A DNA stretch of 64,000 nucleotides from Spirosoma oryzicola (GTDB lineage Bacteria; Bacteroidota; Bacteroidia; Cytophagales; Spirosomataceae), in the NCBI RefSeq assembly GCF_021233055.1, contig NZ_CP089538.1, forward strand, positions 2,806,501 through 2,870,500, in the 5' to 3' direction. How positions within the stretch are numbered: position 1 is the first letter of the stretch; every line of letters begins with the position of its first letter. The notes under the pieces are model-generated. The model was not told the origin of the DNA and did no database searches. It saw only the letters and a list, made by a program, of their open reading frames with translations. Below are positions 45,387-54,108 of the stretch, piece by piece. The position numbers and the translations under genes are program-made.

Positions 45387-45420
45387 AAAACCCGCTGGTT
45401 GTTTGACCAGCGGGTTTTTT
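45387..45420. terminator. Rho-independent terminator after the ABC1 kinase gene
   Basis: A 14-bp perfect stem (45387-45400 with 45407-45420) with a 6-nt loop ends in a T-run on the plus strand and, by symmetry, on the minus strand. Confidence 0.92.
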
Positions 45421-45427
45421 ATGGACT

Positions 45428-46978
45428 TTACTGCCGACGCTGCACGGTGAATGGTACGCAGGGCGTTGGTTTGCACACCGACAGTTCGTAAGCTCCCATA
45501 TCCACCCGGCCATCCTGAATTCGGGCTTGTCCGGCGAGATCGGTGGCCGGTAAACCCGTGACAGTTGGATCACCAGCGTTTAGCGCGGGGCTCGTCGGCT
45601 TTAGGCGAAAATTGCCGTTGTCAGGATCCGTAAAGAGCGGATCGGCGTTGAGGTTGTTGCCTAAATTGTATTCAGCTGGGGCTCCTGCGTACTCCTGCGT
45701 GAGAAACGTACCGTTAACAATGGAGTTTTTGACCGTCGGAAAAGCGTTGTAGCCGAAGGAGATCGATTCGTTTTTGTACGAAAAGTTATCCCAGATAATG
45801 CAGTTTTTAAGAATCGGGTGGGGAAGGTATGCGCTGGTCGATTTGGTGTAGCCGTCACTGTAAACACTATCCTGAATGGCAAGGGCTCCACCGGCCGCCG
45901 ACAAGGATTTGTTTTGCGTAAAGCTGCAATTGATGAACTGAGGAGTACTCGTCCCGTTGAGGAACGAACCCGTAAAAACAGCCCCGCCACCGGTGGCCTG
46001 GTTGTTGGTAAACAGGCAGTTGTAGAGCGATGGGCTACTATCCTGATTGAACGCGTCGACAAACAAAGCGCCACCGCTGCCGCCGTTATTCGACCCGGCC
46101 AGGTTGCCGTTGAACGTACAATTGGTTAACTGCGGATTGCAGTTGAAGACGAAAATACCACCACCCCAGAAAGAGCTATTGTTAACGAATGTACACGCTT
46201 GAATGACCAGATTCCTGACGGAGTTGATATAAACGGCTCCACCGCTCCCCAGACCAATCGCTTTGTTGTTTCTGAACAAGCAATTGATGATCCGGGATGA
46301 AGCAGCCGTAGAGCAAGCCGCCCCGCTGCTGTACAGACCGCAGCCAAAACTAGCTCGGTTCTGTTCGATGGTGCAGTTGATAATCGATGGTGTACTGCAT
46401 TTTTTGACGCTGATATTTTGAATGCCACCGCCCGTTTTTCCAATGTCATTGGCCTGCACGCCTTCGCCAAGCACGTAAGACGTTGAGCCGTTAGCCAGAT
46501 TGGCTACGCCACCGCTGATGGTGAGGCCGTTGAGCTGGGTCGTTTCGTCGGCATCCTGGATGGAAACGACGTGATAGGAATTGTCGGCCTGCGACGCGGG
46601 TAGGTCCGAACCGTCTCCCGAGTTGTAGGGAAAGCCAATATCGCCCGATAAAATGGTGGTGTTGATCGTGTAATTGCGCTGGTCCAGTGCTGTCTCCGTT
46701 CCGGCAAATCCGCCGTACACCGATACGCCCGTAGCGATACTGAATGACGCTGTTCGGTCGGTAGTCGTGGTCGGTTTGTAGGTGCCAGCGGCTAGCCAGT
46801 ACTGGGTTCCCGTAGCGGCCCTTGCCACACGACTCGCCAGTTGGGTACCGGGTAGCGAATTAGACCAGGAGTTTCCCGACCCGTTACCACTGCCGGAGGG
46901 CGTTACGTAGACGATGGATTGGGCCAGCGAAACGACTGAAACGAAGCAGCAGAGTAGCAAAAAGGACAAACTTTTCAT
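45428..46978 (-). CDS. Secreted right-handed beta-helix protein (choice-of-anchor Q type)
   Basis: A 516-residue product. The ATG at 46978 gives a clean signal peptide (FLLLCCFVSVVSLAQS); the frame open to 47104 adds 42 unlikely residues. Residues 24-470 contain short repeats with 'NCTF-GN' and 'NCLFTNN--TGGGAV' blocks typical of parallel beta-helix or polymorphic outer-membrane repeats. The end ARIQDGRVDMGAYEL is the choice-of-anchor Q signature. No PNP-type T9SS domain follows, and the last 15 residues carry two cysteines. Confidence 0.83.
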   Translation of the reverse strand: MKSLSFLLLCCFVSVVSLAQSIVYVTPSGSGNGSGNSWSNSLPGTQLASRVARAATGTQYWLAAGTYKPTTTTDRTASFSIATGVSVYGGFAGTETALDQRNYTINTTILSGDIGFPYNSGDGSDLPASQADNSYHVVSIQDADETTQLNGLTISGGVANLANGSTSYVLGEGVQANDIGKTGGGIQNISVKKCSTPSIINCTIEQNRASFGCGLYSSGAACSTAASSRIINCLFRNNKAIGLGSGGAVYINSVRNLVIQACTFVNNSSFWGGGIFVFNCNPQLTNCTFNGNLAGSNNGGSGGALFVDAFNQDSSPSLYNCLFTNNQATGGGAVFTGSFLNGTSTPQFINCSFTQNKSLSAAGGALAIQDSVYSDGYTKSTSAYLPHPILKNCIIWDNFSYKNESISFGYNAFPTVKNSIVNGTFLTQEYAGAPAEYNLGNNLNADPLFTDPDNGNFRLKPTSPALNAGDPTVTGLPATDLAGQARIQDGRVDMGAYELSVCKPTPCVPFTVQRRQ

Positions 46979-47009
46979 TAAGATCGATAGAATAGGGCGG
47001 CTTAAATGA

Positions 47010-47043
47010 CAAACATAGTTAAAAAGCAGTATCTCAGGACAAA
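47010..47043 (-). promoter_or_regulatory. Promoter of the beta-helix protein gene
   Basis: On the minus strand TTTG (47040-47043), a 22-nt spacer and TATGTTTG (47010-47017) match the Bacteroidota consensus. The ATG at 46978 lies about 30 nt downstream of the -7 element. Confidence 0.6.
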
Positions 47044-47208
47044 TACCCTTGTGTTCAGCAACGGAGAAAGGCGGTATACGCTGATCGGGCAAGAAACATG
47101 CCACCCTTGGATGAATAAGACAAACCAGCCATTACGATTATCAAAATAAAATGGTTGAACTTTGCGTAATCATACAAAGCACGTAAACCACCGCAACGAT
47201 TAAGATCG

Positions 47209-47790
47209 ATGTTACTTTCTGCGCAAACGCCCGAATCCCACACCAGACCGCGATTCGACGATATTTTTATGGAACTGGCCGTCAATCTGGCCCGACGGTC
47301 GCACTGCATCAAGGCGCAGGTTGGGGCGGTACTGGCCCGCGACACCCGGATTATTTCCATTGGCTATAACGGACCACCGGCGGGTACGCACAACTGCGAT
47401 GAAGAATATCCGGGAGTCGGTTGCCCGCGTGACTCGAAGGGATCCTGCTCGTTGGCGCTCCATGCCGAACAAAACGCAATTTTATACGCGGCAAAAAACG
47501 GTTCCGAAATTGAAGGCGCAACGATCTATGTCACGCTGTCGCCTTGTATCGCCTGCGCGCGGATCATTTACAGCATGAAAATCGCCCGGGTGATCTATTT
47601 GCATTCGTACGCGGAATACAAAGGCATACCGTCCGACGAAGGCGTTGATTTCCTGCGTCGGTTTGGCGTTACGGTCGAACGGTATCAGCCGGGCGAAGGC
47701 GTTACGCTACTGGCAGAACCACCGTTGTCTAGTGCCGTCACGTCGCAGAAAACCGTTGGAACGCCGGAACGCGATTCGTCGATCCGATGA
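47209..47790 (+). CDS. dCMP deaminase
   Basis: A 193-residue zinc deaminase converting dCMP to dUMP for dTMP synthesis. HAEQNAIL (His85, Glu87) and SPCIACAR (about 111-118) supply the zinc ligands and general base. SIGYNGPPAGTHNCDEE is the substrate-loop motif of dCMP deaminases (ComEB-type). The C-terminal 30 residues are an extra tail. The stop overlaps the acpH start by 4 bp (ATGA). Confidence 0.92.
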   Translation: MLLSAQTPESHTRPRFDDIFMELAVNLARRSHCIKAQVGAVLARDTRIISIGYNGPPAGTHNCDEEYPGVGCPRDSKGSCSLALHAEQNAILYAAKNGSEIEGATIYVTLSPCIACARIIYSMKIARVIYLHSYAEYKGIPSDEGVDFLRRFGVTVERYQPGEGVTLLAEPPLSSAVTSQKTVGTPERDSSIR

Positions 47791-48392
47791 ACATACTGGC
47801 GCATGGCTATCTATCGGACCGTAACGATGGGTTACTAATCGGTAATTTCATTGGTGATTTTATCAAGGGCGATCCCACTCACCCGCGTCATCGGCTTAGT
47901 CCCATCGAAATTGCGGGGGTCCGTCTGCACCGGGAAATCGATACGTTTACCGATACGCACCCCGACGTGGCAGCCGTGCGCGATCTCCTGCACCCGCGTT
48001 GTCACAAGTACGCGGGTGTTGCTGTCGATGTGTTTTTCGATCATTTCCTGGCGGTCCATTTTGAGGAATTGACAAATGAGCCATTGGCCCTTTTCACCGA
48101 TTTTTTTTACGGATCGCTACAACGACTGTCGGTACGATTTCCGTCACCGGCGGTCCGTATGCTCGATGCAATGGTTCAGTACGACTGGATCATGCAGTAC
48201 CAGACCCTGGCGGGCATCGACCGTTCGCTAAAGGGCATTGCCCGCCGGACCGCATTTCCCTCTGGATTGGATACCGCTATTATTGATTTAGAACGCTATT
48301 ACAGTCAGATTGACAGACATTTCACGTATTTTTGGACTGCTTTAGTCGCGCATAGCCAACAAACGCGCATCGCCTTACTTGCTGACTTATGA
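47787..48392 (+). CDS. acpH: Acyl carrier protein phosphodiesterase (DUF479)
   Basis: A 201-residue HD-like hydrolase expected to remove 4'-phosphopantetheine from ACP. MNILAHGYLSDRNDGLLIGNF, GVRLHREIDTFTD and YAGVAVDVFFDHFLA are family blocks; the His and Asp residues in them form the metal site. Translation is coupled at both ends by ATGA overlaps, to dCMP deaminase upstream and rhodanese downstream. Confidence 0.87.
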   Translation: MNILAHGYLSDRNDGLLIGNFIGDFIKGDPTHPRHRLSPIEIAGVRLHREIDTFTDTHPDVAAVRDLLHPRCHKYAGVAVDVFFDHFLAVHFEELTNEPLALFTDFFYGSLQRLSVRFPSPAVRMLDAMVQYDWIMQYQTLAGIDRSLKGIARRTAFPSGLDTAIIDLERYYSQIDRHFTYFWTALVAHSQQTRIALLADL

Positions 48393-48838
48393 ACCGAACC
48401 GTCAAATTTTCCTCGCTTGCCGTCATTCTCGTTTTTCTCTGTGCTGCGATTGCGCAGATCAGCTGGAAAAACGCGGAACCCTGGCGACCTGACCAGCTCA
48501 TGGAAACCGCTGACCTGGCGGCTATGATTTCAGGCACGGATGCCAGCAAGCCACTAATTATCAGCATAGGACCAGCGGCCACCATCAAAGAATCGGTAGG
48601 CGTGGGGCCTGCTCGCGAAGCGGAGAATCTGGCCAAGCTAGAACAGTTGTTGAGCAAGGAATCGAAAGACCGGGCAATTGTCATTTACTGTGGTTGCTGT
48701 CCGTTCAAGAACTGCCCAAACATTCGTCCGGCTTTTACCAAACTCAACGAAATGGGCTTCAAAAACCATAAGCTGCTGAACATCACCCAAAACCTAAAAG
48801 TCGATTGGCTCGACAAAGGCTATCCGGCTATCGACTGA
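48389..48838 (+). CDS. Exported rhodanese-like protein with Cys-rich active loop
   Basis: A 149-residue product with an N-terminal signal or anchor helix (FSSLAVILVFLCAAIAQ). The rhodanese fold is suggested by LIISIGPAATIKESV and by AIVIYCGCCPFKNCPN (about 98-112), which places the usual catalytic Cys in a loop with four cysteines, CxCCxxxxC. The end VDWLDKGYPAI is typical of rhodaneses. It is coupled to acpH by an ATGA overlap. The substrate is unknown; a redox or metal role is possible. Confidence 0.77.
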   Translation: MNRTVKFSSLAVILVFLCAAIAQISWKNAEPWRPDQLMETADLAAMISGTDASKPLIISIGPAATIKESVGVGPAREAENLAKLEQLLSKESKDRAIVIYCGCCPFKNCPNIRPAFTKLNEMGFKNHKLLNITQNLKVDWLDKGYPAID

Positions 48839-48890
48839 TCCGTACGCTGGCTGTTTAAGCGAGGGTATGATTTGGTTCGCTGATCAACGA

Positions 48891-49769
48891 TCAGTGATTG
48901 ACTGGTGTTTCCTGTAAGATGTTCCGGTGCGTTTGTCCGGGCAGTACGCGGTACACCGGAATATCGATCTTAAACTCTTTACACAAGCTTTTTAGTTTGC
49001 CGTCGATCTGCTCGTGCGTGTAACGTGACGAAAAATGCCCCAGGATTAAAGCGTCGAGGGTAAGTTCGGAAACCATTTTCAGCACATCTTCGAGGCTACT
49101 ATGTTTATTATATCGGGTATCCGAGCTATCGATGTCGTTACGATCCAGAAAAGTCGCTTCGTGAATAAGAATTTGCGCGTTGTTCCATTTATCGAAATTC
49201 TCGACGGGGGTATCGCCTGAGTATGCCAGCAGATTCGTTCTGACCTCTTGGGTCATGGTCTCCCGGCCAATAGAACGCGCCAGCTGGACGATTTCCGATT
49301 GGGGCAACGCTAGGTATTCTTCCTTTAATTTGGCTTTTGTTTGATAAACCAGAAAGCCAAAGCTTTTGTGTTCGTTCGGCGCTGCTCGGACGTGGTTGTT
49401 TTTAACGGCCTGAACAAACGTATTTTTGTTGATCTGGACAGGTTCCTCTTCTTTCATCCCGCTCCAAACCGTTTGCTTTACGCGCCTGTCGAAGTTTTTG
49501 GAAAACTCTTCCAGCGCCCGAAACGAATTCGAATCGTTGGGGAAATAGATATGCGGAAAACCCTCGCGGGCGTTCAGTTGATTTAGTTGTAACAAACCGG
49601 TCAGATGATCCCGGTCGGCGTGGGAAATAAAGACATTTTCTATTTTTCTGGACTTTTGTAACAGCGAAGAAATCAGTCCGTCACCGGCGTCAAAGAGCAG
49701 TCCCAAGTCTTCGATGAAATACCAGGTTGCAAATAAGGCGGTAGAATAAGCTGTTATGTTTAGATTCAT
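48891..49769 (-). CDS. RNase Z-like metallo-beta-lactamase fold hydrolase
   Basis: A 292-residue MBL-fold protein. ISHADRDHLTGL (His50, Asp52, Asp54, His55) stands where HxHxDH is usual, so the second His is Asp. LAYSGDTPVENF, HEATFLD and LILGHFSSRYTH follow the tRNase Z order, with the HFSSRY block as a strong mark. It might process tRNA 3' ends or act on another phosphodiester. The altered first metal motif lowers confidence in tRNase activity. Confidence 0.75.
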   Translation of the reverse strand: MNLNITAYSTALFATWYFIEDLGLLFDAGDGLISSLLQKSRKIENVFISHADRDHLTGLLQLNQLNAREGFPHIYFPNDSNSFRALEEFSKNFDRRVKQTVWSGMKEEEPVQINKNTFVQAVKNNHVRAAPNEHKSFGFLVYQTKAKLKEEYLALPQSEIVQLARSIGRETMTQEVRTNLLAYSGDTPVENFDKWNNAQILIHEATFLDRNDIDSSDTRYNKHSSLEDVLKMVSELTLDALILGHFSSRYTHEQIDGKLKSLCKEFKIDIPVYRVLPGQTHRNILQETPVNH

Positions 49770-49943
49770 CCAGAGAGCAGTTGTGTTCGTCGCTTACCTT
49801 GCGCGACAGGTAGGCTGGGTCAGCGTATTGCACCCGTTATGACAAGCGAACGGCAGGAGAAAAGTTTGTGCCGTGCTTTATAGATTATCGTGTGGTTTTC
49901 GCCGTCTCAGGCAAGAACAGCTTATCAATATCAGCAGAAGCGT

Positions 49944-50210
49944 ATGGATCATAGCATAAAGGATATAAGGCAGGCCGTAGACGAACTGAAACACCAACTT
50001 GTTTACTGCAAACGGTTAGGTAAATCGGCTTCCGACTCCTCGGCACGGGTCAGGCAGCAGCTACAAAAAACGAAACAGCGACAGGCTACAATTGACGAAC
50101 AAATTTGTCAAACCAAGTCAACTTATGTCAGCTGGCAAGCCCGTTTGGATGGTCTGGCCGCCAGGTTGCATATAATTAAGAGCGAGTTGACGAAAACAAC
50201 TCTTTACTAA
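49944..50210 (+). CDS. Small coiled-coil protein, unknown
   Basis: An 88-residue product from the ATG at 49944 (an upstream start at 49890 is possible). It is rich in Gln, Lys and Arg with heptad-like spacing (VDELKHQLVYCKRL ... VRQQLQKTKQRQATIDEQ), so a coiled coil is likely. I recognise no family. It stands between the divergent RNase Z-like gene and holA. Confidence 0.5.
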   Translation: MDHSIKDIRQAVDELKHQLVYCKRLGKSASDSSARVRQQLQKTKQRQATIDEQICQTKSTYVSWQARLDGLAARLHIIKSELTKTTLY

Positions 50211-50376
50211 AGAGACGGAATTACATTTAATGGCACTGCCTTCCGTTATCCATTGCCTTTAGTGCGGTATGAATGGTCAGGAACTATTAATTTTGCCTTA
50301 TTATCCAGTATCTAGTTTTTCGGCTTATCGTTGCGAAGCCTGTTGCAACTGATTCATCAGAAGCGATGAACCGCCA

Positions 50377-51444
50377 ATGAAAGCCTATAAACTACAAACT
50401 CAGTTCGTTTTGATTCCTGCCGTTGACGCTTTATTGAAAGACATCCGAAACAAGCGGATTGCTCCTGTTTACCTGATTCATGGTGATGAGCCTTATTACC
50501 TTGACCGTATTGCCGAAGAACTCGAAAAAGTAGCTATTCCGGTTGCCGAACGTGGGTTTAATCAATTTGTGCTTTTCGGAAAAGACACCGACGCCGGGGC
50601 GGTGCTGAACTACGCCCGACGCTATCCGTTTATGGCCGAACGCCAACTGGTGATCGTCAAGGAAGCGCAACAGATGGCCGGAATCGGGGACAAATCAACG
50701 CAAACGCTGTTCGAGGATTATGCGCTAAATCCGCTGCCCAGTACCATCTTAATGCTCTGCTACGTCAAGGAAGAAGGTAAATCGGGCCTCGACGAGCGTA
50801 AATCCTGGGTGAAAGCTTTTGGGTCGAAGGGTAAGTTACTCGGCGTTAAAAAGCTGTACGATAACAAGATACCGGACTGGGTGGGGGAGTACTGCCGCGA
50901 ACAGGGCGCTAAGATCAGTCCCAAGGCCTGCCAGCTCCTGGCCGACCACATTGGCAACGATTTGAAACGACTGGCGGGTGAGATCGACAAAATACTGATC
51001 AACCTGCACGTTGGTGAAGAAATTTCGGCTGCGACCGTCGAACGACTGGTGGGTATCAGCAAAGAATACAACGTTTTTGAACTGCAAAAGGCGCTGACCC
51101 AGCGCGATGTGGTCAAGGCAAATCAGATTGTCGATTACTTCGCCCGCAACCCGAAAGATAACCCACTAGTGGTCATTCTGGCCCAGTTGTTTGGTTATTT
51201 TAGCAAAGTGCTGCTGGTGCAGTCGTCCAAAGACCAGACCGACAAAGGGCTGGCTCCGCTTTTGGGCGTTAATCCGTTCTTTTTGAAAGATTACCTCACT
51301 GCGGCCCGCACGTTCACGTTGCCAAAAGTCGCCGATATCATTCATGCCATTCGCCGGGCCGATGCGCAAAGTAAGGGAATCGATACGCCAACGATGAACG
51401 AAGGGGATATTCTTCGCGAACTGGTGTTTAGTATTCTGCATTAG
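50377..51444 (+). CDS. holA: DNA polymerase III delta subunit
   Basis: A 355-residue clamp-loader subunit that opens the sliding clamp during replication. The AAA+-like N-terminus has RIAPVYLIHGDEPYYLDRIAEEL and ERQLVIVKEAQQM. The middle holds LLADHIGNDLKRLAGEIDKI, and the helical collar has LQKALTQRDVVKANQIVDYF. Length is usual for the family. It appears to be monocistronic with its own terminator. Confidence 0.93.
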   Translation: MKAYKLQTQFVLIPAVDALLKDIRNKRIAPVYLIHGDEPYYLDRIAEELEKVAIPVAERGFNQFVLFGKDTDAGAVLNYARRYPFMAERQLVIVKEAQQMAGIGDKSTQTLFEDYALNPLPSTILMLCYVKEEGKSGLDERKSWVKAFGSKGKLLGVKKLYDNKIPDWVGEYCREQGAKISPKACQLLADHIGNDLKRLAGEIDKILINLHVGEEISAATVERLVGISKEYNVFELQKALTQRDVVKANQIVDYFARNPKDNPLVVILAQLFGYFSKVLLVQSSKDQTDKGLAPLLGVNPFFLKDYLTAARTFTLPKVADIIHAIRRADAQSKGIDTPTMNEGDILRELVFSILH

Positions 51445-51464
51445 ACACTTGACTTTTTATTGCC

Positions 51465-51499
51465 AAAGCCGCTTTACTGACCCAGTAAAGCGGCTTTTT
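51465..51499 (+). terminator. Terminator of holA
   Basis: A 15-bp perfect stem (51465-51479 with 51483-51497), a 3-nt loop and a following T-run lie 20 bp after the holA stop. Confidence 0.92.
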
Positions 51500-51606
51500 G
51501 CTGACTACGGAGTACCCGAAAACAAGCCAGCCATTTTTCGCCAAAAACAAATTTAAGCCAGTAAGCACCCGACGATGGGTGGAGAGTCATACCTTTTTGT
51601 TAATAT

Positions 51607-51621
51607 TGCAACATAGTTGCA
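51607..51621. promoter_or_regulatory. Palindromic operator candidate (TGCAACATAGTTGCA)
   Basis: A perfect 6-bp dyad with a 3-nt centre lies 38 bp before the TonB receptor start, 7 bp downstream of a TTTG (51596-51599) that could be the -33 element. The dyad extends imperfectly for 7 more bases on each side. The form resembles Fur-family operators, and Zur is my best guess from the paired genes; that is inference. Confidence 0.45.
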
Positions 51622-51659
51622 TTAATAACCGTTTACTTGGTTAAGACGACAGAGAGCTG

Positions 51660-54062
51660 ATGCGTGTTTTAAGGAAGCTTGGCTTGTTGGCTGGGTTGCT
51701 CATCAGCACAATTACGTCGGGATGGTCGCAGTCGGCAACCTGCCCGACGGTGTTGAGTGGGAAAATTATAGGAAAAGACAACCGGGAACCGCTGATGGGA
51801 GCCACCGTGTATGTTCGCGAACTGACGACGGGTGCCGTGGCTGATTCAACGGGTGGTTTTCGCCTGGAGAAGTTATGTCCAGGAAATTATACAATTGACT
51901 ATCAGTTTGTTGGTTATAAATCGGTTACGCTTTCTGTAGTCGTTGGTACAGAGCCGTTGATTACGCAGCCAACAATTACGCTCGCTCCTGAAAACGAAAC
52001 CTTGAAGGAGGTGGTCGTTACGGAACGTCGTTCGGAAGCGCAGCAGCTGCTTCAGGTGCAAACCGAGCTTTCGGGGAATGCCCTCGACGCATCGCGCGGA
52101 CAATCGCTGGGGGAAAGTCTGAAAACGCTGCCCGGCTTATACTCCATTCAAACCGGACCGTCTATATCCAAGCCGGTTATTCACGGTTTGTACAGCAACC
52201 GAATTTTGACGCTCAACAACGGGGTTCGGCAGGAAGATCAGCAGTGGGGCAGCGAACACGCTCCGCAGATCGACCCATTTCTGGCGTCCCGGCTGACGGT
52301 GATCAAGGGTGCGGCCAGCATCCGGTACGGTTCTGATGCCATTGGCGGGGTAATTCTGGTCGAGCCTAAAGCGTTGCCCACAATCCCCGGTGTTGGTGGG
52401 GAGGTGAACGCGGTAGCTGGTACAAACGGTCGGCAGGGAACGATTTCAGGATTGGTTGAACAGGCATTCGGGAAAAAACTAACTGGCCTGAGCTGGCGGT
52501 TGCAGGGGACGCTCAAGCGCGTCGGGTACGCCAAAACACCGAATTACTACCTGGAAAACAGTAGTTACCACGAGAATAACCTATCGGGAACGATCAATTA
52601 CACGCGTAAGCACGTGGGAGCCGAGGTGTTTTACAGTCAGTTTTATACGAAAGTTGGCTTATTTACCGGAGCGCAGGTCGGTAGCCTGACGGATTTTTAT
52701 GCCGCTATCGCCCGGCCCGAACCGCTGAGCCAGCCCGGTTTTTCGTATGATCTGGGCCGACCGTATCAACAGGTTCAGCACGATTTGCTGAAAGTGCGGG
52801 CGTTTGTCCGGTCGGAGCGGTTCGGTACGGTAACGGCGGTTGTTGCCCGTCAGCAGAATGTTCGGCGCGAGTATGATATTCAGTCGTTTAGCCGCGTTAC
52901 TGATCCTGAACTGTACCTGAAACTCGTTACGCAAACCGTTGATCTGACGTGGGAGCACCAACCCGTTAAAACTGCAAACGGTGGTCAGTGGTCGGGAACG
53001 GTCGGCTTTAACGGGATTACGCAGGGAAACGTCCGAAGGTATCTGTTTTTGATTCCGAACTACCGCAACTACGGGGCAGGTTTGTTTGCCATTGAGCGGT
53101 ACGCCCGCGACCGCTGGACGGTAGAAGGCGGCATTCGATACGATTACCGTTGGCTACGGGCATTTTTTCTGGACGAGCGAACGAACCTGACCACGGCGCG
53201 TACCCGCGATTGGCGTAACCTGACCGGTTCGTTGGGTACTACCTATCAGATGAGCCAGAATCTAACCCTGTCGGGTAATCTGAGTACGGCCTGGCGCGCC
53301 CCCACGGTCAGCGATCTGTATTCCGATGGGCTGCACCAGAGCGCCGTGGCTTATGAGCGGGGCAATCCGAATTTGAATCCGGAACAGGCGTATAATCTGA
53401 CGGTTTCGGTTGAATACACGGGTAAACGGTTGTATGCGGACTTGGGGCTGTACAACAACTGGATCAACAATTACATTTATCTGAAACCCGACTCGGTACC
53501 CATCGTCCGGCAGCGGGGGGCTTTCCCGGCGTATTCGTACAGCCAGGTGCGGGCAACCTTTCGGGGTGTTGATGCAACCATTCGCTATAAGTTGACCGAT
53601 CAGCTGACGTTTACGTCCAAAACGTCACTGCTGTTCGCTTACGATCACACGAACGACGATTACCTGGTTTATATTCCGGCGAACCACACTGATAACGGGT
53701 TACGCTACGATTTTGCTACCGATAAGCAGCGACGCATTGCGGACGTGTATGTCAGTCTGAGCAGCCAATACGTAGCCCGGCAAAATCGGGTGCCGACGGT
53801 TACGCAGCGGCAGGAAAACGGGCAGATCATTTTTACCGGCGATTTTGCTCCCCCGCCACCCGCTTATTCACTGGTGGGTGCAGAAGTTGGTTTCGCCTGG
53901 AGGTTGGGGACGCGACCCATGACCATTATCGTTACCGGAACCAATTTGCTGAACCGCGCTTACCGGGACTACCTCGACCGGTTCCGTTATTTCGCGGATG
54001 AGCCCGGACGCAACATCATGCTGAAAGTAAAACTACCTCTGTCGTTTGATCGGCGTAGTTGA
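51660..54062 (+). CDS. TonB-dependent outer-membrane receptor
   Basis: An 800-residue receptor. The signal peptide (1-23, ends GWSQ) precedes a carboxypeptidase-like beta-sandwich (about 30-110: GKIIGKDNREPLMGATVYV ... YQFVGYKSV). A plug domain (about 118-230: LKEVVVTERRSEAQQ ... KGAASIRYGSDAIGGVI) follows, then a 22-strand-type barrel ending LKVKLPLSF. It lacks SusD or transporter neighbours but is followed 46 bp later by a small lipoprotein. Metal or metallophore uptake is more likely than glycan uptake, though the ligand is not visible. Confidence 0.88.
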   Translation: MRVLRKLGLLAGLLISTITSGWSQSATCPTVLSGKIIGKDNREPLMGATVYVRELTTGAVADSTGGFRLEKLCPGNYTIDYQFVGYKSVTLSVVVGTEPLITQPTITLAPENETLKEVVVTERRSEAQQLLQVQTELSGNALDASRGQSLGESLKTLPGLYSIQTGPSISKPVIHGLYSNRILTLNNGVRQEDQQWGSEHAPQIDPFLASRLTVIKGAASIRYGSDAIGGVILVEPKALPTIPGVGGEVNAVAGTNGRQGTISGLVEQAFGKKLTGLSWRLQGTLKRVGYAKTPNYYLENSSYHENNLSGTINYTRKHVGAEVFYSQFYTKVGLFTGAQVGSLTDFYAAIARPEPLSQPGFSYDLGRPYQQVQHDLLKVRAFVRSERFGTVTAVVARQQNVRREYDIQSFSRVTDPELYLKLVTQTVDLTWEHQPVKTANGGQWSGTVGFNGITQGNVRRYLFLIPNYRNYGAGLFAIERYARDRWTVEGGIRYDYRWLRAFFLDERTNLTTARTRDWRNLTGSLGTTYQMSQNLTLSGNLSTAWRAPTVSDLYSDGLHQSAVAYERGNPNLNPEQAYNLTVSVEYTGKRLYADLGLYNNWINNYIYLKPDSVPIVRQRGAFPAYSYSQVRATFRGVDATIRYKLTDQLTFTSKTSLLFAYDHTNDDYLVYIPANHTDNGLRYDFATDKQRRIADVYVSLSSQYVARQNRVPTVTQRQENGQIIFTGDFAPPPPAYSLVGAEVGFAWRLGTRPMTIIVTGTNLLNRAYRDYLDRFRYFADEPGRNIMLKVKLPLSFDRRS

Positions 54063-54108
54063 CTTCGTCTTTGCTAATTTTTTGTTTCACTATAACCTGA
54101 CGTACTTT

